Positions 1-9,348 of a stretch of DNA of 64,000 bases are shown piece after piece. Under the pieces are notes generated by a model that worked only from the letters and a program-made list of their open reading frames with translations, made no database searches and was not told where the DNA came from. Origin of the DNA: Pseudoalteromonas luteoviolacea. Lineage in GTDB: Bacteria > Pseudomonadota > Gammaproteobacteria > Enterobacterales > Alteromonadaceae. The stretch is taken from NCBI RefSeq assembly GCF_018100925.1, contig NZ_JAGJEH010000003.1, positions 248,001-312,000 on the forward strand, given 5' to 3'. Positions within the stretch are counted from its first letter, which is position 1, and each line of letters starts with the position of its first letter. Made by a program: the position numbers and the translations under genes.

Positions 1-735
1 GCTACCAGCGATCTTACCGCCTTCGCCTGCAACTGTTTTTTTGCTGCTGATTTCACCCAAGTTGCTTTGTGCTACACCTTTACCTTCTGTAAACGTGAAA
101 GCAGAGCCGTGGAAGCTCTCATCTTGCGCTAAGATGAAACCTTCAGCTACCGTAAGTGTTGTATTACGGTCTTCAACACTTACATCAGTCGTCAGCTTAC
201 CAAGCAGAGACTTAGCTTCAGCCATAGCGGCATGACGAGATGTTTGACCTGAGTAAGCTACGCTTGAATTACCATTATTTTCAAATGCATACAGATTTTT
301 ACCAGCTGTAGGCTGCATATCAGTGATAGCAACTTCGATTGCCTGCTCAACTTTTTCGCCAGCAGAGTCAGTTGCAGTTACTGTTAAGCTAACTTTTTGA
401 TCAGCTTCTTGCTCGAAGTTTAATGCGTTAGTAGCTTTTAGTTTTAACTTACCTTCAACAACCTCAAAACGACCGTCACTTACTGTAAATGTAAGTGCAG
501 CTGCATCATCATTGTCATCCGCAATAGTGATACCTGTAATTTCGGCGCCCAGCGTATCTTCCATAACACTTGCTGTTTCAACAGTAATAGTTGGTGCTTT
601 GTTTGAAGGAGTTGTAGGTGCTGGAGTTTCTGGTGTAGTTACTGTGTTGTTATCACTACTAGAGCCACCACAACCTGTTAAACCAACTGTAGCTGCCAAA
701 ATTGCAGTTGCAAGCAGAGACTTTCTTAATGCCAT
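1..735 (-). CDS. Lipoprotein with cadherin-like repeat (3' part missing)
   Basis: Only the N-terminal 245 codons are present; the gene runs off the left edge. It begins with a lipoprotein signal whose lipobox is LTGC (Cys22), followed by a Gly/Ser/Asn and Thr/Pro-rich linker. Residues of roughly 48-140 look like one cadherin-type or Ig-like repeat, with an acidic DDNDD stretch of the kind that binds calcium and an alternating beta pattern ending in VAITD. The rest is not recognised. It is probably an outer-membrane-anchored surface protein; the catalytic or binding part, if any, lies outside the window. The ATG is the only plausible start because it gives an intact lipoprotein signal. Confidence 0.7.
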   Translation of the reverse strand, partial: MALRKSLLATAILAATVGLTGCGGSSSDNNTVTTPETPAPTTPSNKAPTITVETASVMEDTLGAEITGITIADDNDDAAALTFTVSDGRFEVVEGKLKLKATNALNFEQEADQKVSLTVTATDSAGEKVEQAIEVAITDMQPTAGKNLYAFENNGNSSVAYSGQTSRHAAMAEAKSLLGKLTTDVSVEDRNTTLTVAEGFILAQDESFHGSAFTFTEGKGVAQSNLGEISSKKTVAGEGGKIAGS

Positions 736-998
736 TAGACGTCTTCCTATGAAAATTATTTGTATTTGCATTCAATTCACGGAGCAAGTATACACTGACC
801 TAAATAGCAATCAATATTATTTGCGTTGTTAAAAGTATACAAATTGACAGGTAGAGTTAGGACTAAATATAGAAGAGAAAATGAGAGTCAGTAGTATTTG
901 TAACGAAATATTTTATAACTTAATGTTTTTTAATGGATTTGAAATTTTGTATACAAATTATAGATTATTTCGTTTTATATTTTTCACAGGGTTTAGTT

Positions 999-1031
999 GA
1001 TTTATAGTTCGAAAAATTCGAACTATAAATC
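999..1031 (-). terminator. Perfect 15-bp hairpin just after the response-regulator gene
   Basis: Two 15-base arms (999-1013 and 1017-1031) are exact reverse complements separated by AAA. The hairpin begins one base after the stop codon of the regulator gene on the minus strand. The stem is AT-rich and no T-run follows it, so it is not a classic intrinsic terminator. It may act as a transcript-end stabiliser or a protein-binding palindrome. Confidence 0.5.
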
Positions 1032-1032
1032 C

Positions 1033-1740
1033 TTACCAAGCTTCTTTCACAAAGAGGTAACCTTGTCGCCACACGGTTTTTATCTTTTGTGGGCTCGATG
1101 CATTGTCTCCTAGCTTTTTCCTTAAACAAGAGACGCGTACATCAACGGTGCGGCTACTAACTTGATAACCTTGACCAATAATTGTTTGGTAAATTTCTTC
1201 ACGACTTACTACTTTTGGTGCTCGGGACGCCAATAACCAAATTAGATCAAATTCGTGGGTTGTCAAACTTACGCGCTTGTTGTCAATCAATACAGTGCGC
1301 TCATCACCTTTAATTGTCAAAGCGCCAAATGACAGGTTTGTCTCTTTAACATTGCTTTTATTTGGCGTAACAATCTGCCTATTGCGTAATATTGCGTCTA
1401 GTCGTGCCCGCCATAACCTAGGCTTTGCATTTGTCGCAATCACATCATCCGCTCCCAACTCCAATAATAGACTCTGCATATCGTCATTATTGTCATCGAC
1501 AGAAACTAAAACGGGTGCTTGATAATACGTCCTCAGTGTATTAATGGTATCGAACTTTGCACTGGTTGCAATTGCCTGATCAATCACAATGCTACTCACA
1601 AGTCCTTGATTGTTTTTATGGTTAATGTGATCCAAGCTTTCTAGCACCAATTTTTGCACATCAAACCCCTGACCTTGAAGTGCGGCTTGTGGCACGGCCA
1701 AACTATTACTTTTACTCTCAGCGATCAGTACGGTATGCAC
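1033..1740 (-). CDS. OmpR/PhoB-family response regulator, orphan
   Basis: A 235-residue protein with an N-terminal receiver-like domain (about 1-120) and a C-terminal winged helix (about 130-233) typical of OmpR-type regulators (LTTHEFDLIWLLA, then RTVDVRVSCLRKKLG). The receiver has diverged: the usual acidic pair after strand 1 is reduced to Ala-Glu, although Asp54 sits at the phosphoacceptor position and a Lys is kept near NAKP. The start is GTG, supported by AGGGG six bases upstream. No histidine kinase gene is adjacent, so the partner is unknown. It lies 64 bases downstream of ilvY on the same strand, but nothing ties it to branched-chain amino acid synthesis. Confidence 0.8.
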   Translation of the reverse strand: MHTVLIAESKSNSLAVPQAALQGQGFDVQKLVLESLDHINHKNNQGLVSSIVIDQAIATSAKFDTINTLRTYYQAPVLVSVDDNNDDMQSLLLELGADDVIATNAKPRLWRARLDAILRNRQIVTPNKSNVKETNLSFGALTIKGDERTVLIDNKRVSLTTHEFDLIWLLASRAPKVVSREEIYQTIIGQGYQVSSRTVDVRVSCLRKKLGDNASSPQKIKTVWRQGYLFVKEAW

Positions 1741-1804
1741 TACCTACCCCTGTTCATGGCACCTAATTTTTTGCGAGTCTACTCCTTTTAACTGAACATC
1801 AGCT

Positions 1805-2698
1805 TTACGAATTAAATATTCCACAAGAGACTGAAAACAATTTATTAATTACCGGATCTTGTAGCCGTTTTTTCTTTGTAACCAATCCAATATCAATCTC
1901 TTCGGATTGCAAATTTAGCTGCTGAACTTGGTTTTTAAATGGGCTTTGTGAGAGTACGATCTCGGGAATGTATGCAACACCAAACCCTAAACTTGCCAAA
2001 GCGACCATCGCTTCATGACCTGAGACATGTGCATACACTTGTGGTTGAATGCCTTTACGTTTAAAAAAATGGTCGATCCTCTCTTTCAACACCCCTTGCT
2101 CTGGCACAATGTAAGGCAGAGCCCCCCACGGCATATCGCCAGCACTATGATTGTCAATTAAGTCAGTTAACGGGCACGTCATGGTCGGTGCGATAAATAC
2201 CAATCTGGAGCGACCAATAGATTGATACTCAAGCCCTTGTGGTAACGATGCAGGTTTTACTGCAACGGCTACATCAGCCAAATCCCCCTGTACTTGAGAA
2301 ATTGAAAACGCGGGATCTCCCGTCATCAGGTTCAATTCAACCTGAGGGTACTCCTTGCGGTATCGCGCAAACAAATCATATATAAAACTGTAGGATGCAG
2401 TAACCGAGCAATATAAACTCAATTCACCTGTGAGCGGTTTAGACTCATCCTGACATTCACTTTTAAACTGTCGCCAACTAGCTAAGGTAGCCTGAGCATA
2501 GTGGACAAAAGCCTTACCTTGAGGCGTTAAAGACACACTGCGATTGTCTCTAATAAACAGCGGGGCACCCACTTCACTCTCTAGCTGTTTTATCTGTCGA
2601 CTCAAGGTCGGTGGACTGATATAGCATCGTTCACTTGCGCGTGAAAAGTGCAATGTATCTGCTAACGCTAAAAAGTAATTAAGTTGTTTGTGGTCCAT
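1805..2698 (-). CDS. ilvY: LysR-family activator of ilvC (IlvY)
   Basis: A 297-residue LysR-type regulator with an N-terminal helix-turn-helix (FSRASERCYISPPTLSRQIK) and a C-terminal inducer-binding domain. It matches IlvY along its length, including SVTASYS, the GHEAMVALASLGFGVAY region and the KKKRLQDP segment. It is transcribed divergently from ilvC, the arrangement in which IlvY activates ilvC in response to acetolactate or acetohydroxybutyrate. I chose the ATG at 2698, with AGG seven bases upstream, over an in-frame GTG at 2704 that would sit almost on the ribosome-binding site. Confidence 0.92.
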   Translation of the reverse strand: MDHKQLNYFLALADTLHFSRASERCYISPPTLSRQIKQLESEVGAPLFIRDNRSVSLTPQGKAFVHYAQATLASWRQFKSECQDESKPLTGELSLYCSVTASYSFIYDLFARYRKEYPQVELNLMTGDPAFSISQVQGDLADVAVAVKPASLPQGLEYQSIGRSRLVFIAPTMTCPLTDLIDNHSAGDMPWGALPYIVPEQGVLKERIDHFFKRKGIQPQVYAHVSGHEAMVALASLGFGVAYIPEIVLSQSPFKNQVQQLNLQSEEIDIGLVTKKKRLQDPVINKLFSVSCGIFNS

Positions 2699-2711
2699 TA
2701 GCACGCCTAAA

Positions 2712-2732
2712 GTATTTCATAATATGAAATAC
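2712..2732. promoter_or_regulatory. Palindromic IlvY operator candidate
   Basis: The arms GTATTTCAT and ATGAAATAC (9 bases each, exact reverse complements) are separated by AAT and lie 14 bases upstream of the ilvY ATG and about 100 bases upstream of ilvC. The palindrome contains the T-N11-A core expected of LysR-family sites. Assignment to IlvY is inferred from position. Confidence 0.6.
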
Positions 2733-2829
2733 AATAATTTAAATATATCATTTTACGCAAGCACATTATCTCTCTATCTTAGAGTAAACACATATACAGT
2801 TATTTTAAGACGATAAAGCAGGATCTGAC

Positions 2830-4302
2830 ATGGCGAATTATTTCAACTCTTTACCTCTACGTGAGCAACTTGCTCAATTAGCTCAATGTAATTTTATGGA
2901 CCCATCAGAATTTAGTGAGGGCGTAGATGTATTGAAGGGCAAAAAGTTGGTGATTGTTGGTTGTGGCGCACAAGGTTTGAACCAGGGCCTTAACCTAAGA
3001 GACTCAGGTTTGGACGTTACTTACGCACTGAGACAATCTGCGATTGATGAAAAAAGACAGTCGTTTCTTAATGCTAGCGACAACGGCTTTGTTGTTGGTA
3101 CTTATGAAGAGCTGATCCCAACAGCAGATCTAGTACTCAACTTAACACCAGACAAACAACACTCAGCTGTTGTTAATGCAGTTATGCCACTAATGAAGCA
3201 AGGCGCTACACTTGCCTATTCTCATGGTTTTAATATCGTCGAAGAAGGCATGCAGGTGCGTGAAGACATTACGGTTATAATGGTAGCCCCAAAATGTCCA
3301 GGTACTGAGGTACGTGAAGAATACAAACGTGGGTTTGGCGTGCCTACACTCATTGCGGTGCACCCTGAAAACGACCCCCAAGGTAAAGGTTTAGCACAAG
3401 CCAAGGCTTATGCGGCAGGTACAGGTGGAGACCGTGCTGGCGTCCTTAACTCTTCTTTTATCGCCGAAGTAAAGTCCGATTTAATGGGTGAACAGACCAT
3501 TTTATGTGGCATGTTACAAACAGGCTCTTTACTGTGCTTCGATAAAATGGTTGAACAAGGCATCGCACCAGACTACGCGTCAAAGTTGATTCAGTATGGC
3601 TGGGAAGTCATCACTGAAGCGTTAAAACATGGTGGGATTACCAACATGATGGACAGGTTGTCAAACCCTGCGAAAATTAAAGCTCATGACCTCAGTGAAG
3701 AGCTTAAGACCATTATGACACCACTTTACAATAAACACATGGACGACATCATCAGTGGTGAATTTTCAACTGGCATGATGGCAGACTGGGCTGAGGGTGA
3801 TGCTAAACTACTCGCTTGGCGTGAAGAAACCGCGCAATCCGCTTTTGAAAAGCAGGCTAATACTGAGCAACATATCTCTGAGCAGACGTTCTTTGACAAA
3901 GGTATTCTGATGGTTGCGATGGTTAAAGCGGGTGTAGAACTTGCGTTTGAAACAATGACAGCCGCAGGGATCATCGCCGAGTCAGCTTATTACGAGTCTT
4001 TGCACGAAACACCACTTATTGCTAACACAATTGCACGCAAAAAGCTCTTTGAGATGAATAGAACCATCTCAGATACAGCTGAATATGGATGCTACCTTTA
4101 CAACCATGCTTGCATACCTCTGCTTCAGCCGTTTATGAAGAAAATCAATACGGATGTGATCGGTGCAGGTTTGGACTCACAAGACAACCATGTTGATAAT
4201 CAAAAACTTATCGCAGTTAACAGTGCAATAAGAAATCACCCAGTTGAAATTATAGGTACAGAATTGCGAGGTTATATGTCCGCAATGAAACGTATCGTAT
4301 AA
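2830..4302 (+). CDS. ilvC: Ketol-acid reductoisomerase, class II (IlvC)
   Basis: Converts acetolactate or acetohydroxybutyrate to dihydroxy acids using NADPH and Mg2+, the second common step of valine and isoleucine synthesis. At 490 residues it is the long class II form with a duplicated C-terminal knotted domain, like the E. coli enzyme; class I enzymes are about 330 residues. The nucleotide-binding loop is seen as [17 protein letters not shown] near residues 45-61. AGGAT six bases before the ATG is the ribosome-binding site. It is divergent from ilvY, which should activate it, and is followed by an intrinsic terminator, so it is probably monocistronic. Confidence 0.97.
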   Translation: MANYFNSLPLREQLAQLAQCNFMDPSEFSEGVDVLKGKKLVIVGCGAQGLNQGLNLRDSGLDVTYALRQSAIDEKRQSFLNASDNGFVVGTYEELIPTADLVLNLTPDKQHSAVVNAVMPLMKQGATLAYSHGFNIVEEGMQVREDITVIMVAPKCPGTEVREEYKRGFGVPTLIAVHPENDPQGKGLAQAKAYAAGTGGDRAGVLNSSFIAEVKSDLMGEQTILCGMLQTGSLLCFDKMVEQGIAPDYASKLIQYGWEVITEALKHGGITNMMDRLSNPAKIKAHDLSEELKTIMTPLYNKHMDDIISGEFSTGMMADWAEGDAKLLAWREETAQSAFEKQANTEQHISEQTFFDKGILMVAMVKAGVELAFETMTAAGIIAESAYYESLHETPLIANTIARKKLFEMNRTISDTAEYGCYLYNHACIPLLQPFMKKINTDVIGAGLDSQDNHVDNQKLIAVNSAIRNHPVEIIGTELRGYMSAMKRIV

Positions 4303-4323
4303 ATCAGTTCGCTTGTTAGAACC

Positions 4324-4356
4324 AAGGCCCATTAGTGAAAACTTTGGGCTTTTTTT
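4324..4356 (+). terminator. Intrinsic terminator of ilvC
   Basis: A 7-bp stem (AAGGCCC with GGGCTTT, one G-T pair) with a 15-base loop is followed by a run of T. It starts 22 bases after the ilvC stop. Confidence 0.75.
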
Positions 4357-4484
4357 CATACATTTACATGATAAAAACCATCACAAGCTAATAAATCTAT
4401 ACGATAAAATTAATAAATCTATATGTGTTAATTATTGACCATGCTAGAATTATCGCCATGCGGTTATCAATTTTAGAAGGCTAA

Positions 4485-6389
4485 ATGAGTAACACAAGCT
4501 TTACAATCACTCAAAAAATCACCATTCTCGGCAGCGCCACTGCAATTGTAGTTGCCTGTTTAATAGGATTTATTTCGATTTTTCAATCTAAATCCATGGT
4601 AGAGTCGAGGATGCTCGGTTCCGAATTGCCCAGCAAAGTTGAAAGTATTACAAAGTCTATTGAACAAGAAATTGTGGTACTAAAAAATGCAGCGGAGCAG
4701 CTTTCTAGCAACAAGTTTATCGTTGACTCGGCAAAAAATGGTCAACTAAATGAGCCTTTGTTACTCGCAGAGCTAAATCGGTTACAGCAACAGTATGGCT
4801 TAGCAACGGCCTCTTGGGCCAACAGACAAAACCATAAGTACTGGAATCAAAATGGCTTTTTGAGAGTGTTAAATAAACAGCAAGACAATTGGTTTTTTGC
4901 TTTTACCAACAGTAACCAAGCTTACTCAATTAGTATCTTTCAAGAAGCGCCTGGTGATGTAAAAATGTTTGTTAATCATCAGCAAACCAACGGTATTGGG
5001 CTAGCAGGCCTCGCAAAAAGCATTGATGAAATGCAGCGAAAACTTGCCAATATGCGCATCGAACAAAGTGGCTTTGTATTTGTCGTTAACCAACAAGGAC
5101 TCGTACAGCTTCACCCAGATGCCAGTTTGGTCGCCACCTCAAACCTCGATGACTTCTACGGAGCCCGTTCAGTTAGTGCATTATTGAATAGCTCCAAACT
5201 CAATATCCTCGAGATGTCAGCCAACGGCCAAGACGTTTTGGTTGCGGCCAATCGCATTCCTGAAACCGATCTATATGTAATAGCGCAAGTTCCGCAGCAA
5301 GAAGTATTTGCCCAAGTTACCGAATTACAATGGCAAATTGTGACCTTTGCCCTGATAATAGCTCTGGTGGCTAGTGTCATCAGCGTACTCCTCGCTCGTA
5401 CCCTGAGCGCCCCACTGCTGAAAATGGCCGACGTGTTTAAGCAATTGGGAAGTGGTGATGCCAATCTAAACTATCGTGTACCGCGCTCAGAGCAGCCTGA
5501 ACTTGCGGCGCTAGGTGATGGGTTTAATCAATTTATCGATAAAATAGACAGTGCAATTAGCAATGTAGCGACTGAAAGCCGTGATATTCGCGCGGCCAGT
5601 GAATTGGTATTCGAGCAGTCACAACGCAACTCACAGTCATTAGACGAGCAAAAAAACCAGACGCTTTCTGTGGCAGCAGCAATCAATGAGATGGCGGCCA
5701 CAGTACAAGAAATTGCAGGCAGTGCAAACAATACAGCTAAGTTGACACTGGCGAGTAAAGAGAGCTCGCAAGAGAGCCATGACTGCGTACAGACCAGCCA
5801 AGAAACGCTTATGGAACTGGCAACTGATATACAAAATATGGCCTCTCAAGTTGAAACACTCGCGAGTAAAACACAATCTATCGCCAATATTCTTGACGTG
5901 ATAAGGGCGATATCTGAGCAAACTAACTTGTTAGCACTTAATGCCGCGATAGAATCAGCACGCGCCGGTGAGCATGGCAGAGGATTTGCTGTGGTGGCAG
6001 ATGAAGTACGCGCGCTTGCCAGCCGCACATCTCAATCCACAGATGAAATTCAAGCCACGATCACTGAGCTCACAGCTGCATCTGATTCCATCGTCGAACA
6101 AATCGCACTATCCTCGCAGCAAGCGGAGCAAAGTGTCTCACAAATGCAAACTTCTGTTGAATTAATGGATAAGATCACTGAAACAGCCAATCAAATCAAT
6201 GATATGACAACACTTATCGCCACGGCGACAGAGCAACAAAGTAATGTTGTGGTTGATGTAGGTAGAAGTATCGAACAGATCAGTGTCATTAGTGACGAAG
6301 TGATGAATGACCAGCTTAGTACCGAGCAAGCAATTCAACGACTCGCTGACTCAGCAAAAGCGTTGGATAAATTAGTGGCGAGCTTTTAA
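4485..6389 (+). CDS. Methyl-accepting chemotaxis protein
   Basis: A 634-residue transmembrane chemoreceptor. A first membrane segment lies near 11-33, a periplasmic Cache-like sensor covers about 35-280, a second membrane segment is near 284-304, and a HAMP domain follows (305-360). The C-terminal signalling domain carries the conserved hairpin tip ([19 protein letters not shown]), which contacts CheA and CheW. No CheR-binding pentapeptide is visible at the C-terminus, which ends in DKLVASF. It is a single gene with its own upstream region and no chemotaxis operon nearby. The ligand cannot be inferred from sequence. Confidence 0.92.
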   Translation: MSNTSFTITQKITILGSATAIVVACLIGFISIFQSKSMVESRMLGSELPSKVESITKSIEQEIVVLKNAAEQLSSNKFIVDSAKNGQLNEPLLLAELNRLQQQYGLATASWANRQNHKYWNQNGFLRVLNKQQDNWFFAFTNSNQAYSISIFQEAPGDVKMFVNHQQTNGIGLAGLAKSIDEMQRKLANMRIEQSGFVFVVNQQGLVQLHPDASLVATSNLDDFYGARSVSALLNSSKLNILEMSANGQDVLVAANRIPETDLYVIAQVPQQEVFAQVTELQWQIVTFALIIALVASVISVLLARTLSAPLLKMADVFKQLGSGDANLNYRVPRSEQPELAALGDGFNQFIDKIDSAISNVATESRDIRAASELVFEQSQRNSQSLDEQKNQTLSVAAAINEMAATVQEIAGSANNTAKLTLASKESSQESHDCVQTSQETLMELATDIQNMASQVETLASKTQSIANILDVIRAISEQTNLLALNAAIESARAGEHGRGFAVVADEVRALASRTSQSTDEIQATITELTAASDSIVEQIALSSQQAEQSVSQMQTSVELMDKITETANQINDMTTLIATATEQQSNVVVDVGRSIEQISVISDEVMNDQLSTEQAIQRLADSAKALDKLVASF

Positions 6390-6491
6390 TAAGCTAGGTC
6401 GAACTTTAAGCAACGCTTTGTAACAATTTTTTCTTTATTTACTCTCAAGTTTCGCTAGTCTAATAAGAAAGGGCGTTTGGGAGTAAATAAT

Positions 6492-7679
6492 ATGAAGTTA
6501 TGTTATCAAAGCGTTTTACTAAGTTTGTTTATCATCACGACCACAGTCTTTATAAGTGGGTGTCAGTCAAGCAAGAATGTTGCCCCTGAAAGTTTAGCTT
6601 TACTCAATCAGGCTCCGTTTAAAACACTAGAAGTTGAATCACAATCAGAGATATTCGTCTTAGATGAGCAAATCATTAAATCCCTTGAGAAATACTTTAA
6701 AAAGGATGCCCCCCCTGAGTTAAAGCACGCTGAACTCATTATGCAGTTCTTATTAGAAAACGGGGATGCCTCACTCTCCTATATGAGTGATGCCAATCTC
6801 ACAGCCTCGCAAACATACCAAAACCTAAACGCGAACTGCTTGTCTCTCTCAATTTTGTCTTACAGTTTGTCTGAGTTTTTGAACTTGGGCGCTGAATTTC
6901 AAAAAGTACATGTACCAGAATACTGGGCAAGTAGCCGCGGGTATAATTTTTTAAGTGGCCATGTCAATGTAAAAATTCACGAAGACCGATCTCGGTACTT
7001 CACTAAAAAGGTACTGCATACCGCACCAAAAACCTTAACCATTGACTTTGATCCAAATAGCCGTCGCCAAGCCTTTAAAACCACCCCGATTAGCAAAGAT
7101 CGCGTCACAGCCATGTTTTACAACAACAAAGGGGCACTCAATATGGTTGAGAACCGACATGATCTCGCATTTAGCTATTTTCGAGCGGCCATAGAGATGG
7201 ACAACTACTATTCCAGTGCATGGGCAAACCTTGCCATACTCTACCGTATTGCGGGGCAGTATAATACGGCTGAAAGGCTATATGACCAAGCAATAGTACT
7301 AGACCCCGATAACAACACAGCAAAAGGTAATTTAGCGTTGCTGTATGAATTAACCGACAGACGCAAACAAGCGGAAGATATTAGGGCTAGTCTCCATCAA
7401 ATACGCAGAAATAACCCGTATTACATATTAACAGTCGGTCATGAGGCCATGGCGCAAGGTAGCTTTACAAAAGCAATCAAACACTATAGAAACGCACTCA
7501 AAATAAATAACCGCCTCCATGAGGGCCACTTTGCTCTCGCAAAGGCATATTACAGCTTGGGCAATTTAAAGCTTACCCGACTTCACATGAAGCGAGCCCT
7601 AGCACTGGCTGAATTTGAACACAACCAAAAACAATATAAAGGCAAATTGGAATGGCTAGATGCAGTGGCTAAGAATTAA
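6492..7679 (+). CDS. Lipoprotein with transglutaminase-like core and TPR repeats
   Basis: A 395-residue lipoprotein (signal peptide ending ISGC, Cys24). The middle region resembles a transglutaminase-like or cysteine-peptidase fold: Cys116 in NCLSLS, His157 in SGHVNV and Asp185/Asp187 in TIDFDP could form a Cys-His-Asp triad. From about residue 205 onward there are several TPR units (ALNMVENRHDLAFSYFRAA, AWANLAILYRIAGQYNTAE and later copies). The start is the ATG at 6492 with GGGAG eight bases upstream; an earlier in-frame TTG at 6477 lacks support. Its last 20 bases overlap the next gene, suggesting translational coupling to the M28 peptidase. The function is unknown. Confidence 0.75.
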   Translation: MKLCYQSVLLSLFIITTTVFISGCQSSKNVAPESLALLNQAPFKTLEVESQSEIFVLDEQIIKSLEKYFKKDAPPELKHAELIMQFLLENGDASLSYMSDANLTASQTYQNLNANCLSLSILSYSLSEFLNLGAEFQKVHVPEYWASSRGYNFLSGHVNVKIHEDRSRYFTKKVLHTAPKTLTIDFDPNSRRQAFKTTPISKDRVTAMFYNNKGALNMVENRHDLAFSYFRAAIEMDNYYSSAWANLAILYRIAGQYNTAERLYDQAIVLDPDNNTAKGNLALLYELTDRRKQAEDIRASLHQIRRNNPYYILTVGHEAMAQGSFTKAIKHYRNALKINNRLHEGHFALAKAYYSLGNLKLTRLHMKRALALAEFEHNQKQYKGKLEWLDAVAKN

Positions 7680-8553
7680 TTTCACTTTATTGTTTTTGTT
7701 TAGCTGTCAGAGCTACTCTCTAGAAAGAGATATGCTAATTTTAACTAGCCCCGAGTTTGAAGGTCGACCTTCAGGCGGGGCTCAACCACACCGCAGCGCC
7801 TACTATATTACTCGCCAATTCGAAAAATATGGGTTAGAAGTACGATTTGATCAGTTCGAATTTGAATACGGCTTCTTTGATTCTGCGACTGGCCACAACG
7901 TAGTCGCGACTCAGTACTGTACTCGGATGCAATGCCATTCACCCATTGTCATCACCGCGCATTATGACCACTTAGGCACCCGTGGTAGTAGGTACTTTCC
8001 TGGCGCAAATGATAATGCATCCGGTGTTGCAGTGATGATTGACATTGCCAGGCAGTTGCAAGGCATCGACGTAAATCGTGACGTTATTTTCGTCGCTACG
8101 GACGCCGAAGAAAAAGGCCTCCACGGTGCCAAAGCGTTCGTTAAGCAACTATCAGACACCCAAATACATATGAACATCAATCTAGACATGCTCGACCTAC
8201 AAAGAAAAAACAAGCTTTATGCGCTTGCTTCAAGGTCATTACAACCAATGAAAGAGACAATCACCTCTACATTTGCCAGTACTCCAGTTAAGTTCCAGCT
8301 TTATTTTTCAGCGAAAATAATGGCTAGACGGCTAAATGCACCTCAAATCGATTGGTTACGGGCCAGTGATCACTACCCATTCTACAGAGCAGACATCCCG
8401 TTTATCTATTTTGGTGCAGGAGTGGATAAGCATCATCACTCAGTCAATGATTCACTAGATAAAATTAACTTTGAAAAGCTCACACAAGTGTCGAATGCGA
8501 TAACCAAGTTTGTGCTATCGCAAGTTTCCAACAATGCTGCGGCAACCAGCTGA
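7660..8553 (+). CDS. M28-family zinc peptidase, exported
   Basis: A 297-residue protein with an N-terminal hydrophobic export signal (a Cys16 in FLFSCQ leaves a lipoprotein possible). The M28 zinc-site motifs are in order: AHYDHLG (His101), GANDNASG (Asp118), DAEEKG (Glu150/Glu151, the general base and a ligand), NLDMLD (Asp176), and a late HHHSVNDS segment supplying the last His. It probably acts as an aminopeptidase or carboxypeptidase in the periplasm or outside the cell. It starts inside the 3' end of the TPR lipoprotein gene (20-base overlap). Its 3' end is overlapped by an antisense GIY-YIG gene. Confidence 0.88.
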   Translation: MQWLRINFTLLFLFSCQSYSLERDMLILTSPEFEGRPSGGAQPHRSAYYITRQFEKYGLEVRFDQFEFEYGFFDSATGHNVVATQYCTRMQCHSPIVITAHYDHLGTRGSRYFPGANDNASGVAVMIDIARQLQGIDVNRDVIFVATDAEEKGLHGAKAFVKQLSDTQIHMNINLDMLDLQRKNKLYALASRSLQPMKETITSTFASTPVKFQLYFSAKIMARRLNAPQIDWLRASDHYPFYRADIPFIYFGAGVDKHHHSVNDSLDKINFEKLTQVSNAITKFVLSQVSNNAAATS

Positions 8554-8834
8554 CACTTCTTCTTTTTACTCAAACGTTTAACTTGCCATTCTAATTTTGC
8601 AGCCTCAACTTTAGTGAGACCAGACAATGCAATTTGCAGTTCAATTGGACCTTTGCCACGCAAGCTTTTAGCGCCTGTCCCGTTGCGGTGCTGCTCTAAC
8701 CTTCTTGTTAGGTTGTTGGTGATCCCGGTATACCACTGCCCTAATTTGTTTTCGACAATATATAGGTACCAATCTCTTTTTACTTGCTCATGTTCACTCA
8801 AATTTAAATTTCTCAAATCTAGAACTTTTATCAA
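8436..8834 (-). CDS. GIY-YIG domain protein (UPF0213/YhbQ-like)
   Basis: The GIY-YIG core is seen as WYLYIVENKLGQWYTGITNN followed by a conserved Arg (NLTRRLEQH) and the usual end WQVKRLSKKKK. Members of this small family are typically near 95-100 residues; here the frame runs on for about 35 residues past that point, through 118 bases antisense to the 3' end of the M28 peptidase gene. No ATG is available upstream of the domain, so a TTG start at 8834 or slightly downstream is assumed; no clear ribosome-binding site was seen. The family is linked to nucleic-acid cleavage, but the role of this branch is unsettled. Confidence 0.75.
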   Translation of the reverse strand: MIKVLDLRNLNLSEHEQVKRDWYLYIVENKLGQWYTGITNNLTRRLEQHRNGTGAKSLRGKGPIELQIALSGLTKVEAAKLEWQVKRLSKKKKCQLVAAALLETCDSTNLVIAFDTCVSFSKLILSSESLTE

Positions 8835-8920
8835 AATGCGCAGTCGAAATGCACAATCTACTTTACCTTCTTAGTGCAATCTGTATCATTCGTAATAACC
8901 TAAAATAAGGATACACATAC

Positions 8921-9280
8921 ATGCAGTACAATAAACCCCTTTTGACTTGGCTCGTAGCAGCCATGATGACTATTTTTCTGTCCGGTTGTTCAAGCTGGGT
9001 TTATAGAATAAATGTGCCTCAAGGCAATTTCTTAGAGCAATCTGATGTAGATAAGCTCAGAATAGAAATGACAAAAGAACAAGTCATGTTCGTATTGGGC
9101 ACGCCAGTTGCTAAAGATGCTTTTGACTCTTCAAAGTGGCACTATAAATATGTATTTAACATAGACAGAGACTCTGAAGTGCGTAAAAGTTTAGTGATCC
9201 ATTTTGAGAACGACAAACTGGTTAAGTTATCAGGCGATTTTGAAACACCAGCTGAGTTCAACACGCCACTCGATAACTAA
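8921..9280 (+). CDS. bamE: Outer membrane assembly lipoprotein BamE
   Basis: A 119-residue lipoprotein (FLSGC, Cys23) of the SmpA/OmlA family. The family signature is clear: VPQGNFL, then the EMTKEQVMFVLGTP helix-turn and WHYKYVF. BamE is a small accessory lipoprotein of the BAM complex that inserts beta-barrel proteins into the outer membrane; bamC lies 3.3 kb away on the other strand. It has a weak upstream AAGGATA ribosome-binding site. It looks monocistronic and is followed by a short inverted repeat. Confidence 0.93.
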   Translation: MQYNKPLLTWLVAAMMTIFLSGCSSWVYRINVPQGNFLEQSDVDKLRIEMTKEQVMFVLGTPVAKDAFDSSKWHYKYVFNIDRDSEVRKSLVIHFENDKLVKLSGDFETPAEFNTPLDN

Positions 9281-9295
9281 GTTATTGCGCTTTGT

Positions 9296-9316
9296 GGCAG
9301 GTAATCCTAACCTGCC
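9296..9316. repeat. Short inverted repeat after bamE
   Basis: The arms GGCAGGT (9296-9302) and ACCTGCC (9310-9316) are exact reverse complements with a 7-base loop. No T-run follows on either strand, so it is at best a weak terminator between convergent bamE and the ankyrin gene. Confidence 0.4.
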
Positions 9317-9348
9317 TCACACCTAAACGCTAAAGTAACCGCATAAAA

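Noticed and set aside
748-772. Fur-box-like AT-rich sequence before the truncated lipoprotein gene
   Set aside because: About 11 of 19 positions match the consensus, near what AT-rich DNA gives by chance, and symmetry is poor compared with the site at 58148.
1277-1522. 81-codon frame antisense to the response regulator
   Set aside because: It has no ribosome-binding site or domain and is fully contained in a supported gene.
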